From the NCBI RefSeq assembly GCF_002959775.1, contig NZ_PPCX01000002.1, positions 248,001 through 312,000 of the forward strand: a stretch of DNA of 64,000 bases. Direction: 5' to 3'. The notes under the pieces are model-generated. The model was not told the DNA's origin and ran no database searches. It was given only the letters and a program-made list of their open reading frames with translations. Positions 47,780 to 56,378 of this stretch are shown piece after piece. Source of the DNA: Veillonella rogosae JCM 15642 (lineage in GTDB: Bacteria; Bacillota; Negativicutes; Veillonellales; Veillonellaceae). Each line of letters starts with the position of its first letter. The stretch's first letter is position 1. The position numbers and the translations under genes were made by a program.

Positions 47780-48019
47780 TTAACGATAATAAAATATATA
47801 TTCACCAACCAAAATAAGAAGTAATGTGCATAATATATTGATTTTTTCAATACCATTAATATGCTCATACATAGAATAAAGATTTAATCCACCCCATATA
47901 TTACTAAATAAAAAAACAATGATAAATTTTTTGAGATTATTACGTTGATTTTTAATTAACATATAGTTAGATAGTAGTAAACCAATTAATAAAAGTTCCA
48001 TGTCTTTTATTTCTTCCAT
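47780..48019 (-). CDS. small membrane protein, unknown
   Basis: 79 residues, three hydrophobic stretches (about 7-22, 31-48 and 60-77) with a basic loop KNQRNNLKK after the first. No family recognised. It lies just downstream of the coding remnant at 48086-48214 and in the same direction as the rest of the island. Confidence 0.5.
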   Translation of the reverse strand: MEEIKDMELLLIGLLLSNYMLIKNQRNNLKKFIIVFLFSNIWGGLNLYSMYEHINGIEKINILCTLLLILVGEYIFYYR

Positions 48020-48085
48020 TCAATTTTAATTTCTTAATTAGTAATATTAATAATTGGTGAAATTGTCTGATTAACTATCAAACCA

Positions 48086-48214
48086 TCAGGAATAGCAAAC
48101 AAAACTCTTTAAGCCATGCTTAAATGATGAGGACTTGACATGCAAACTCTCAAATAGAGAGTTATTTTCCAACAACTTAGAGCCAACTTGGCCAAAAGTG
48201 ACTGCAATTCCACC
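48086..48214 (-). pseudogene. degenerate coding remnant
   Basis: Between genes, on the minus strand, an open stretch of about 42 codons with more balanced base composition than its surroundings reads GGIAVTFGQVGSKLLE, then LFESLHVKSSSFKHGLKS, ending at a TGA. There is no start codon with a ribosome binding site, and in the same frame a TAA precedes it. It looks like a decayed piece of a larger gene. I cannot name the parent; a toxin or surface protein end, or a transposase, are guesses. Confidence 0.35.
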
Positions 48215-48259
48215 TTATTCAAGACCTTTATAGTATGTCATATAACTTACAGTTTTCAT

Positions 48260-48709
48260 TTAAAATGATTTATAAAGCCAATCATTTTTATCAAATCTCT
48301 TAGGTTGTTTATTTGTTATTTCATCTATAATTAATTGTTCATCTTCTGTAAAATCATCAATAGAGGAATAAATATATAGTCTATCACCATATACTTTTTG
48401 GAGGCTATATATACTGCTATCATCAATACTATAAGCACCATCTATATGGGTAAAACCTTTATAATTCGGTAAAATCTTAATACTACCGTTAGGTAGAGTA
48501 TTAATAATTAAAATTCCATAATCTCCATATGTATAAATATAAGGGTATTCAGCGGCAAAACCTTTAATATCTCGATTTAATCCTATTTTATATTTTTGAT
48601 CAACAATAGAGTTTATAAACCACTGATATCTAAAAGAATAACTAAAAATACCTAAAATTGATATCGATACTATAAAAGTAAGTACATAAAATAAATATTT
48701 TTTACTCAT
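48260..48709 (-). CDS. membrane-anchored protein, paralogous family B, intact copy
   Basis: 149 residues from the ATG at 48709 (a further 17 in-frame codons upstream have no ribosome binding site). One N-terminal membrane anchor (about 5-23), then a soluble domain outside the membrane: GLNRDIKGFAAEYPYIYTYGDYGILIINTLPNG, IKILPNYKGF, SLQKVYGDRLYI and FTEDEQLIIDEI. The pattern recurs in the broken copy at 50212-50669. No catalytic motif or family is recognised. It probably acts at the cell surface or periplasm. Confidence 0.6.
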   Translation of the reverse strand: MSKKYLFYVLTFIVSISILGIFSYSFRYQWFINSIVDQKYKIGLNRDIKGFAAEYPYIYTYGDYGILIINTLPNGSIKILPNYKGFTHIDGAYSIDDSSIYSLQKVYGDRLYIYSSIDDFTEDEQLIIDEITNKQPKRFDKNDWLYKSF

Positions 48710-48787
48710 TTTATAATCTTTCTCTAACTGCTCTTCCACTAACCGAAAATGGAATATCATGAAACGTTTAAGACAATGAATGCAAGT

Positions 48788-49153
48788 CTAAATATATATC
48801 CCATAAATATACTCCATAAATATAAATATTAAAGCGAATACTAATACAGCTAAGACAAATAATGTTAAGAAAGTACGAGTCAGAATCCATCTTCTTTTTT
48901 CATACTCCGTTAGTGTTCCAGCTTTATTTTTACGCCACAAATTATAAGCACCTAAAATACATATTCCGAATATAAAAATTACATTAAAATCCTCAATAAA
49001 TTTAGGTAAACCAATATATGATTTTATAAGAATACATATAAAGAAATAGTTTCCAATTAATGCTAAAAGAGTTACTTTCCATGTACCCCAATATTTAAAC
49101 ATAAGATAGTTAAAACTTAGGAGAGAAAATATAGCTGCTATTTGTTTTTCCAT
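48788..49153 (-). CDS. small multi-spanning membrane protein, unknown
   Basis: 121 residues, four probable membrane helices (about 5-20, 25-45, 53-70 and 92-115) and a basic loop WRKNKAGTLTEYEKRRW. Alone in sequence within the island. Upstream GGAG at some distance from the ATG gives weak start support. Confidence 0.5.
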   Translation of the reverse strand: MEKQIAAIFSLLSFNYLMFKYWGTWKVTLLALIGNYFFICILIKSYIGLPKFIEDFNVIFIFGICILGAYNLWRKNKAGTLTEYEKRRWILTRTFLTLFVLAVLVFALIFIFMEYIYGIYI

Positions 49154-49218
49154 TCGTCTGCTTTCTAAGGAGATATTACAACCATAAAATAAAAGTTTAA
49201 TTTAATAGCATTATTAAA

Positions 49219-49602
49219 TTAATGAAATATAATCCATAAGATAAACATGATTCCAACTATGTATATATAATTTTCATTACGTCCATCTTTATATGTACTA
49301 GATTCCTTTTTCTGGATATTTCTAATGAAATCTTTAAAAAAATGAATTACTAGGACTGCACCTAATGGATAAAAATAAGCATATCCAAAATTAAAGAACA
49401 TATAGAATATTAAAAAAACAATTCCAGTCACTATACTTACTAAATTTGTAAATTTATATAAATGTGGGTATCGCATATTATTTACCCACTCTTGCTGCTT
49501 ACGAGTTAAATTCTGTTGTAATACATTTTTATAATACGCACGAAGATCCCAAACCAAAATAAATAATACTACTCCAAAAATATAATCAAACTTATTTATC
49601 AT
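49219..49602 (-). CDS. small multi-spanning membrane protein, unknown
   Basis: 127 residues with hydrophobic segments at about 6-20, 52-72, 74-88 and 112-126, and a basic middle LTRKQQEWVNNMRYPH. Start after AGGAGATAAGTCTGCTAA is only moderately placed. No family recognised; member of the same AT-rich run. Confidence 0.5.
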   Translation of the reverse strand: MINKFDYIFGVVLFILVWDLRAYYKNVLQQNLTRKQQEWVNNMRYPHLYKFTNLVSIVTGIVFLIFYMFFNFGYAYFYPLGAVLVIHFFKDFIRNIQKKESSTYKDGRNENYIYIVGIMFILWIIFH

Positions 49603-49711
49603 TTAGCAGACTTATCTCCTGACTAGCTTTAAATAACTCTTATATAAAATAACAGTCATGTTAAATCATATTAAAATATATAATGTTTTATTCAAATAAA
49701 TGGACAAAACC

Positions 49712-50164
49712 CTAACTATATAATGACTTTAATGTTTTATAAATAGCTAGGATCATAGAAATGGATAACATCCATATAGGAACATTATTTGAATACATCC
49801 AAATAAAAGTAATAATAGAACCTATAACCCAAACTCCCAAAAATAACCAACCATAAATACTCTTTTTCGCTATAGGTATACCAACTAATTTATTGTGAAA
49901 TCCTAAAATAAATAATATACATACAATTAATCTCGAATTATACTGATTTACCCCTCTTCTATATATCCGTCCAACAATACGACGGCCACGAATTAATGGT
50001 GTTAATAGCACTCCACCCATAACTAATATTGGAATAATAAATCTATAGTCTATATTTGGGGCAGTTGCTTCAATAGCATTGACTGTTATTGTAATTGATA
50101 AAAGAATTGTACCAATTATTCTAAATCTTATTAAATTTAATAACTTAACTATTCTAATCTTCAT
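49712..50164 (-). CDS. small multi-spanning membrane protein, unknown
   Basis: 150 residues, hydrophobic segments at about 13-28, 41-57, 80-95 and 103-145, with an arginine-rich loop RGRRIVGRIYRRG near 58-70. It follows the frameshifted family B copy in the direction of transcription. No family recognised. Confidence 0.5.
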   Translation of the reverse strand: MKIRIVKLLNLIRFRIIGTILLSITITVNAIEATAPNIDYRFIIPILVMGGVLLTPLIRGRRIVGRIYRRGVNQYNSRLIVCILFILGFHNKLVGIPIAKKSIYGWLFLGVWVIGSIITFIWMYSNNVPIWMLSISMILAIYKTLKSLYS

Positions 50165-50211
50165 ATATTATTATCCAATTTCACTTATTTATAAAATTTA
50201 CGTTTCATAAA

Positions 50212-50669
50212 TCAGTAGGATCTAGTAACCCAAGTATCACGATCATATCTTGGTTTGGAATCCTTCTTTGTTATCTCAGATATAATCTTTCTTTCATCCT
50301 CTGAAAATTGATCAATACTCTCTAGAATTATAAGTTCATCACCATATGCTCTTTGCAAAGACTCTAAATTACCATCTCTGGAGATTCAAATGTTTTACTA
50401 AAACCTTTATGATTTGGAATGATACGTACTGTACCATAAGGTAATACGTTAACAACAACTATTCCGAAATCACCATTAGAATATATATATGGAAAATCTG
50501 TAGCAAAACCAGTCATATTTTTGTTTAGCCCTATTTGTTTTTCTCCATCTACAAGAGATGTTATAAAGATTTTGTATGAATTAATTCTAAGGCCAAGAAA
50601 AAGTAAAATAATCAACACTAATCCTAAAAAAGATATAAAGGTTATTTTTAAGATCTTTCTAGAGAGCAT
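50212..50669 (-). pseudogene. family B paralogue broken by a frameshift
   Basis: The first frame (start 50669) codes for a membrane anchor and GLNKNMTGFATDFPYIYSNGDFGIVVVN, parallel to the intact copy at 48260, then stops at 50364. In the neighbouring frame the homology continues from about 50380 to a TGA at 50212: SLQRAYGDELIILESIDQF and EDERKIISEI, matching SLQKVYGDRLYIYSSIDDF and EDEQLIIDEI of the intact copy. A one-base indel near 50375-50385 explains it. The gene is therefore probably inactive, unless the shift is a sequencing error or a slippage site. Confidence 0.8.
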
Positions 50670-50758
50670 AATAACTCCTTAATTCATTAGATGTAAATAC
50701 GAAAGGTATATTAGTAACTTTATTACTGTAAGGTTTTCATAATTTAAATTAACACTAT

Positions 50759-50938
50759 TTATATGCCTAAAATTGCTTTCAATATGCCAAAGAATATTAA
50801 CCAACTAACAAATCCAGCACCAAAAAAATCATAGTGGATTTCGGCACCGATCATATAATCATACGCCATTCCATATATAATTGAAGTCAATGAAAATAAT
50901 GCAAATGCATAGAAAAATAATTTTTTTATAGTAACCAT
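50759..50938 (-). CDS. small membrane protein, paralogous family A, copy 3
   Basis: 59 residues from the ATG at 50938; a TTG six codons upstream would include its AGGT ribosome binding site. Very similar to copy 2: IKKLFFYAFALF, YDYMIGAEIHYDFFG and WLIFFGILK. The two-helix pattern and IHYDF loop are kept. It lies beside the broken family B copy, while copies 1 and 2 lie on the other side of the intact family B gene, which suggests duplication of a larger block. Confidence 0.65.
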   Translation of the reverse strand: MVTIKKLFFYAFALFSLTSIIYGMAYDYMIGAEIHYDFFGAGFVSWLIFFGILKAILGI

Positions 50939-51048
50939 TTTAATTTTACCTAACAAATAAAAAGAACAAATTTAAAAATATTATCTTTACTCCATACAGT
51001 TTTATATAGGAATGTAGTAATTTAATATACTATAAACATTTTATCTAA

Positions 51049-51408
51049 TTACTGATTTTTTATTTGCTCTAAAGCTAATAAATCAACATCGTTATAAACT
51101 AATGTCAATAAATTATAGTTTTGATCTATTGAAAATGTTCCTTTAAGGCCACCTGCATCAACAAATGAGTAAGTACTATCATCAATTTTATAGAACTTAC
51201 TTTCTAAGGGTACAAAATATTTGTTTAATGCTAATCCGACCTTCTCTGCCTCTTCTTCAGAACATCCTAAAACATCTTGTACACGTTTAAAGTATGGCTT
51301 GTAAACATTTTCTATTCTGTCTTCTATTATTTTATTTGTTTTTTTATATGTCTTAAATCTATAGATTAGATATAAGATAGCTAGTAATAAAGCAAGATTC
51401 TCTTTCAT
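51049..51408 (-). CDS. membrane-anchored small protein, unknown
   Basis: 119 residues: an N-terminal anchor (about 4-18), a helical basic stretch (YKKTNKIIEDRIENVYKPYFKRVQDVLGCSEEEAEKVGLAL) and a beta-like C-terminus (STYSFVDAGGLKGTFSIDQNYNLLTLVYNDVD). GAGGAGC lies before the ATG. First gene, in transcription order, of the small-protein island. No family recognised. Confidence 0.55.
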   Translation of the reverse strand: MKENLALLLAILYLIYRFKTYKKTNKIIEDRIENVYKPYFKRVQDVLGCSEEEAEKVGLALNKYFVPLESKFYKIDDSTYSFVDAGGLKGTFSIDQNYNLLTLVYNDVDLLALEQIKNQ

Positions 51409-51491
51409 AAGCTCCTCTAAAAATATACTAATATTTCAGTATATAAGGAATAGACTTAAATAAATCATTATAGTTATATAAATAAATTGTA

Positions 51492-51534
51492 AACCACCTA
51501 CCAAAGATAATCAAATCATCTTTGATAGGTGGTT
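51492..51534 (-). terminator. terminator after the M20 amidohydrolase gene
   Basis: 9-bp plus 7-bp stem (51492-51508 with 51518-51534, one C-A mismatch), 9-base loop, then TTTACAATTTATT on the minus strand. Confidence 0.8.
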
Positions 51535-51538
51535 CATT

Positions 51539-52849
51539 TTATTCACCCTTAGCAATACGGTCTAAGAGTTCAATATAACTTTGTTTGTTTAATGCTGGTG
51601 TAAAGTTGTCTAATACATCTTTAGCACCTACAGCATCATCGTATAATAAGTCTACGATTGTCATAGCCAATGCTTGTGCTGTTTTGATGTATGCTACATC
51701 AGGTACAGAGATTTCGTATTCTGCGCTGTGCAGTACACCATTAATACAGCCAACCCAAGGATGGATGACAGGCATCAAGTGAGATACGTCGCCCATATCG
51801 GTACTTGCCGTCATGTGCTCTCCTTGAAATACATTTTCTTCACCAAATAATGGATTAGAGTTTTGCCGTAACATTTCGTTCATACGAGCATCGTTTCTCA
51901 TCGGTAAGTAACCTGGCAAATCATTAATAACGCAAGTGGCTCCTACTGCGTCGCCACCAGCCTTTAACGCGCGGTTTACACGATGGTTGCCATTTACGAT
52001 GGCCTCAATATTAGAGGCACGAACGTAACTTTCAACTTGAACATAGTCAGGCACACAGTTAACCAATGTACCGCCTTGGTTGATGATCGGATGGAATCTG
52101 AAATAGTCGCTTTCTTTGAAAGTTTCACGAATGGAGTTCACCCCCATAACACCCATTAAGGCAGCATTAAGTGCATTAATCCCTTCGTGAGGAGCCGCTG
52201 CTGCATGTGCTACTTTACCATGGTATTCGATCAATTTAGCAACAAAACCATTAGATGTACTACCTAGGCCCATTTCCCCTGCCGGAGTTTTAGCCGTTTC
52301 TACATGCATTTGCATAGCCATGTCAATATCGTCAAAAGCACCTTCGTAAATAAGTTGTTGTTTACCGCCCATATATTTAATCTTGCCTTGTTCACGCAAT
52401 TTATTGCGGTAATCAACTTCGATCATTTCTTCGGCTGGAACAGCAAATAAAACTACATCGCCAGCGAGTTCATCCATAACAGATTGCAAGCCCATAGCTA
52501 CGGCAAACATATTGGTAATTTGAATATTATGACCACAGCAATGTGCTGCACCCGTTAAATCATCAGCACGAGGATGGCGCGGACAAAGAATGGCATCTAG
52601 TTCACCGATCATAGCAACTGTATATTTGCTATCACGGCCTTTCATACGACCTTTTACGCCAGTAAGAGCGTGTTCAGTAGTATAGGAAATGCCGAGCTCA
52701 TCAAACATATCCCGTACTTTCTTAGAGGTCTTTACCTCTTTGTAACCGAGTTCAGGCTCAGCCATAATAGACTCAGCTATTTCACGTAAACGTGGTTGTG
52801 CTGCAACGATAGCCTCACAAACCCTTTGTTTTACTTCTTCCTTTGTCAT
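51539..52849 (-). CDS. M20 family amidohydrolase / peptidase
   Basis: 436 residues, M20D-like metallo-amidohydrolase. Metal-site blocks: GELDAIL near 80, AAHCCGHNIQ near 99-108 and the VPAEEM acidic pair near 136-141; the dimerisation domain has the HGKVAHAAAAPHEGINALNA block. These resemble aminobenzoyl-glutamate and N-acyl amino acid hydrolases, so the enzyme probably cleaves an amide of a small imported compound. It lies 16 bases after two membrane-protein genes, with which it forms an operon. Substrate is not determinable from sequence. Confidence 0.82.
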   Translation of the reverse strand: MTKEEVKQRVCEAIVAAQPRLREIAESIMAEPELGYKEVKTSKKVRDMFDELGISYTTEHALTGVKGRMKGRDSKYTVAMIGELDAILCPRHPRADDLTGAAHCCGHNIQITNMFAVAMGLQSVMDELAGDVVLFAVPAEEMIEVDYRNKLREQGKIKYMGGKQQLIYEGAFDDIDMAMQMHVETAKTPAGEMGLGSTSNGFVAKLIEYHGKVAHAAAAPHEGINALNAALMGVMGVNSIRETFKESDYFRFHPIINQGGTLVNCVPDYVQVESYVRASNIEAIVNGNHRVNRALKAGGDAVGATCVINDLPGYLPMRNDARMNEMLRQNSNPLFGEENVFQGEHMTASTDMGDVSHLMPVIHPWVGCINGVLHSAEYEISVPDVAYIKTAQALAMTIVDLLYDDAVGAKDVLDNFTPALNKQSYIELLDRIAKGE

Positions 52850-52864
52850 ACGGCTAATCAGCTC

Positions 52865-53326
52865 CTAAATTAAACCTTCTAAGTGAAGTACGAATTGTGC
52901 TAATGCTGTTGCACAGATGAAAGTACCTGCTGTTACTGCTAATGCAACTGGAATAATACGCCAAGACAAGCGGCGGAAAGCGCCGAGGTCTTTACCTAAG
53001 GATAGACCTGCATAAGCAAGTACAGGTGTTGTAGTAGCAAGGAATGTTACTTGGCTAGTTTTAGCGATAATCCATTCTTGACCAGGCATACCAGGTAAGG
53101 ATGCAAGAACGCCAACTAGAGATACCCAGAATACCATTGGCAATTTATTCGCATATGGCAAGTAAGAAATCATTGCACCAATAGTAGCAAGACCTGCTAA
53201 TACGGCAACGCCGATTAAGCTATCCCCAAATAGGTGTTTACCGTCCATTACGTTACCTACTGCAGTAATGATAGCAGCAATACAGATAACGATAACAAAT
53301 TGTGTAATTTTTTCGCTTTTACTCAT
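52865..53326 (-). CDS. small integral membrane protein, transporter partner
   Basis: 153 residues, four to five hydrophobic helices with little else (VIVICIAAIITAVGNVMDG, VAVLAGLATIGAMISYLPY, PMVFWVSLVGVLASLPG, VALAVTAGTFICATALAQF). Its start overlaps the upstream DUF3100 gene by 8 bases, so the two are translated together and may form one heteromeric transporter. I know of no name for it. Confidence 0.65.
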   Translation of the reverse strand: MSKSEKITQFVIVICIAAIITAVGNVMDGKHLFGDSLIGVAVLAGLATIGAMISYLPYANKLPMVFWVSLVGVLASLPGMPGQEWIIAKTSQVTFLATTTPVLAYAGLSLGKDLGAFRRLSWRIIPVALAVTAGTFICATALAQFVLHLEGLI

Positions 53327-54122
53327 GACGTGCTGCCTCCTCTGCTAAATCTTGTTCACGTGTACGACCAGTAAAGAAGTTGTAAGATTTTTCCATTACT
53401 GGTAAGGAAATAAATAGACCAAAGTATACGCCTAATACTGTAGTCAACAAGTTTGCTGCCCCAGCGAGTGCCATAATTTGTTGTTCAAACTCAGGGTATA
53501 CTGCAACGATAGGCGCGGTAGCAGCGGCCATCATACTAGCACTACCTACGCCAGCGCCCATGGCAAGTGCTAAAGGATGGAACCAACCAGATTGAGCTAA
53601 CATACCTGCTAATACGGAGGACCACATAGCACCGATAAGAACGCCACAGATGTACATGCCCATAACACCACGACCCTCTGGAGAGCTAAAGCCGAATTTG
53701 TCGATGATGATCGCTACGTTTGGCTCACGGTCTACAGAGTAACAAGCACCTACTGCTTCACGGCGCATGCCAACTAACAAAGCTACTGGTAAACCGAAGA
53801 TGATAGTACCGAAGAAGTGACCAAGTTCTTGTAATAATAATGCCCAACCAGCACTTGTTAGAATACCTAGATTTGGACCGATACCAAGACCTACTTTTAC
53901 CATCAAGATCATAACGGCAATACCGATATAATCAGCGGATTTTTCCATTTGTTCAATTGTAAGAATCTTGAACTTAGGAATAGAAATTAATAAACCTAGA
54001 ATCAATGTGTACAATAATGGTAATAGTACAACAGGACCTAGTTTCTTGATGCCCACATATTCAGCGGCTACGGTTAATACGAGCGCTAAAAAGTGGATTT
54101 TGAGATTACCCAAAAGCTGCAT
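53319..54122 (-). CDS. DUF3100 family membrane protein
   Basis: 267 residues, about eight membrane helices. It fits DUF3100: opening NLKIHFLALVLTVAAEYVGIKKLGPVVLLP-type sequence, the conserved ACYSVDREPNVAIIIDKFG loop near 127 and GAGVGSASMMAAATAPIVA near 190. The family is a presumed transporter without a known substrate. First gene of the operon DUF3100 - small membrane partner - M20 amidohydrolase, with promoter at 54162-54191 and start after GGGAGGTCATT. Confidence 0.78.
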   Translation of the reverse strand: MQLLGNLKIHFLALVLTVAAEYVGIKKLGPVVLLPLLYTLILGLLISIPKFKILTIEQMEKSADYIGIAVMILMVKVGLGIGPNLGILTSAGWALLLQELGHFFGTIIFGLPVALLVGMRREAVGACYSVDREPNVAIIIDKFGFSSPEGRGVMGMYICGVLIGAMWSSVLAGMLAQSGWFHPLALAMGAGVGSASMMAAATAPIVAVYPEFEQQIMALAGAANLLTTVLGVYFGLFISLPVMEKSYNFFTGRTREQDLAEEAARHE

Positions 54123-54161
54123 AATGACCTCCCATATAACATATAATATAAATATTATTTC

Positions 54162-54191
54162 ATTATAAATAATATATATTTATATAGTCAA
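54162..54191 (-). promoter_or_regulatory. promoter of the DUF3100-M20 operon
   Basis: On the minus strand TTGACT (54186-54191) and TATAAT (54162-54167) with 18-base spacing in a very AT-rich block. Confidence 0.6.
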
Positions 54192-54255
54192 CTACGAATG
54201 TACATTTGTCTATTACTATTATATTTTTTCATATGTAACCATAGATACAGAAAAA

Positions 54256-54277
54256 GCACCAAGATTATGCTTGGTGC
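54256..54277 (-). terminator. terminator after recO
   Basis: 8-bp stem GCACCAAG / CTTGGTGC with a 6-base loop, followed on the minus strand by TTTTTCTG. Confidence 0.82.
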
Positions 54278-54285
54278 CTTTATAT

Positions 54286-54990
54286 TTAAATGATAGAGTT
54301 CAAAAACTTTACGCTTTGCAATGGTTTACCTATTTCTTGCTCACAATATGCAAATAGTAATTTTTCTAGTTCCTTCCATATTGTTTTAGGAAGTTCTATA
54401 AGCGTATCTTCGCCCCACTGATAAGCGAGAATGTGTGGTAGTCCAGCTTTTACAGAAGGAGAAATACTAAGATTTGTCGTTTCTCGTACCTGCAACCAGA
54501 ATGGATCGATACCATCTTGATGAGTAAAAGCATTAGCACTTGGCACAATACCGGCAAGAGATAATAGTTGCCACCCAAGCATGATCGTTCCCAATTGCAC
54601 ATTGCGGCGGCGAATTTGCTTGGAGTAATTAACAACGGTATCAAAGACCTTACGGTCTACATCATACATAGCAAATAGCTCTTGAATAAGCTCGCTCGCA
54701 ACGGCAGCATAAGCGATGTTATCTAGATTTACGTCTAACGATTCTACCACATAGGAACCATCGATTTGCGTAACATTTACGTATTCTCCATCAGGTACGA
54801 CTGTAATATACATAGCGCTAAAAGGACGTAGATATGAACTGTTGCGCATGGTCATCATTCGCTTATGTGGTATTGATGATCTAATAATCCCCAAGCTAGG
54901 TGTGATAAACGTAAATACGGAGTATAACTTATACTTTTTTCGACTGATTACGATGGCCGGTGTATTGAAGCCACCATTAAGCTTCTTCAT
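54286..54990 (-). CDS. recO: DNA repair protein RecO, zinc site lost
   Basis: 234 residues. RecO with RecF/RecR loads RecA onto gapped DNA. The N-terminal OB fold (FNTPAIVISRKKYKLYSVFTFITPSLG) and C-terminal helical part (ELIQELFAMYDVDRKVFD, GWQLLSLAGIVP) are recognisable. Where many RecO proteins carry a C-x2-C...C-x2-C zinc site after the G-x-x-P segment, this one reads GIVPSANAFTHQDG, with no cysteine; only one cysteine exists, near the end. It overlaps the CorC-type gene by 14 bases. Confidence 0.85.
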   Translation of the reverse strand: MKKLNGGFNTPAIVISRKKYKLYSVFTFITPSLGIIRSSIPHKRMMTMRNSSYLRPFSAMYITVVPDGEYVNVTQIDGSYVVESLDVNLDNIAYAAVASELIQELFAMYDVDRKVFDTVVNYSKQIRRRNVQLGTIMLGWQLLSLAGIVPSANAFTHQDGIDPFWLQVRETTNLSISPSVKAGLPHILAYQWGEDTLIELPKTIWKELEKLLFAYCEQEIGKPLQSVKFLNSII

Positions 54991-56308
54991 TTTCTTCTTC
55001 CGTTGCTTCCTCTACAGGTAAAGGAGTTACTTTGATACGAGAAATACGATAGCCTTGCATTTGAGTCACTTCAAAGGTATAGCCATGAGCATCTACTGTA
55101 TCACCAACGATTGGTGTACGTTCTAACAAGCCAAAGACGTAGCCCCCGATTGTATCGGAGTCAGAATTATCGATTTCAATATCCATAATCTCTGCTACTT
55201 CGTCTACGAGAACCTTACCATCAAACTCAAAGGACCCATCAGCATAGGACATCGTAGCCGGTAAATGCGGCTCATGCTCGTCTTGAATATCACCAACTAA
55301 TTCTTCAATAATATCTTCGAGACCTACGAGACCAACCATACCACCATATTCATCTACTACTACAGCTTGATAAATACGGCGTGTTCTCATGTACTGTAAC
55401 AGAGTGGACAACTTCATGACTTCAGGAACAGTCAAAATATCCCGTTTTACATTGCGCAAATCTTTACGTGCTTGGTTAGGACGTTCCATTAAGTCTTTAA
55501 TGTGAACGAGGCCGATGATGTGATCCTTATCCTCTACGCAGAGTGGATAACGAGTATGGACTTTAGAGCGAATAACCTTCATCGCTTCATCGTAACCATC
55601 TTCCACAAATACGCAATCCACGTCTTGGCGAGGTACCATAACCTCTTTCGCCATCCGATCAACAAAGTTAAATACATTATCGATGAGTTCAGACTCTACT
55701 TGGTCTAACTGGCCTTCTTCGTGACTTCGAGAAATCATCATTCGAATTTCTTCCTCAGAGTATACAAGGTCTAACTCTGTTAGATATTTTGTTTTGTAAA
55801 AGCCTAAAATAACATTGGAGATTTTACTAGCGATCCAAATAAATGGATATACTAATTTACCTGCCGCTACTACGATGCGGCTATAGGTATTTACGTACTT
55901 TGTTGGGAACGAAAGGCCCAATGCTTTAGGTACGATTTCACCAAATATTAAAACGATTAAGCTAATTAATAGCAATAATACGATATCTAGTACAAAGTGC
56001 ATCCACTTACTATGTACATTAAGAACAGCTACTAACTGATCTACAATATTATCGAATACAAATGTACCAGTGCCTGCAAGGGCTAAGATAAAGAATAAAA
56101 TCAAAAACTGTGTAGTATTTAAGAAATACTCAGGATTTTGATATAGCTTTAATAAAAACTCTCTATCCTTTTCTAAGAGGATATCCATATCCTCTACATG
56201 TTCTTTACGAAGGCGGGCAAAGGAGAACTTTGCGACCACAAAAAAGTTAATTAAAACAATACATAAAAGACCAAACCCTATGGGTAACAGGCCATCTACA
56301 CTATCCAT
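54977..56308 (-). CDS. CNNM/CorC-type membrane protein with CBS pair
   Basis: 443 residues. Order: DUF21/CNNM membrane domain (about 1-190, four hydrophobic segments), two CBS domains (about 205-330, EVMVPRQDVDCVF opening and VVDEYGGMVGLVGLEDIIEELVGDI closing), and a C-terminal CorC_HlyC domain (SFEFDGKVLVDEVAEIMDIEI, YRISRIKVTP). Members are linked to Mg2+ or Co2+ efflux; the hemolysin label often given is not supported here. The ATG at 56308 follows AAAGGAATAGTA; the longer frame includes that site. Coupled to recO. Confidence 0.88.
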   Translation of the reverse strand: MDSVDGLLPIGFGLLCIVLINFFVVAKFSFARLRKEHVEDMDILLEKDREFLLKLYQNPEYFLNTTQFLILFFILALAGTGTFVFDNIVDQLVAVLNVHSKWMHFVLDIVLLLLISLIVLIFGEIVPKALGLSFPTKYVNTYSRIVVAAGKLVYPFIWIASKISNVILGFYKTKYLTELDLVYSEEEIRMMISRSHEEGQLDQVESELIDNVFNFVDRMAKEVMVPRQDVDCVFVEDGYDEAMKVIRSKVHTRYPLCVEDKDHIIGLVHIKDLMERPNQARKDLRNVKRDILTVPEVMKLSTLLQYMRTRRIYQAVVVDEYGGMVGLVGLEDIIEELVGDIQDEHEPHLPATMSYADGSFEFDGKVLVDEVAEIMDIEIDNSDSDTIGGYVFGLLERTPIVGDTVDAHGYTFEVTQMQGYRISRIKVTPLPVEEATEEENEEA

Positions 56309-56350
56309 TACTATTCCTTTCATCTAACTATTGAAATACGTTATCTCTAT

Positions 56351-56378
56351 ATTATATCAAATTATTTTCGATACCCAA
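56351..56378 (-). promoter_or_regulatory. candidate promoter of the CorC-recO unit
   Basis: On the minus strand TTGGGT (56373-56378) and TATAAT (56351-56356) with 16-base spacing, overlapping the end of era. Confidence 0.5.
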
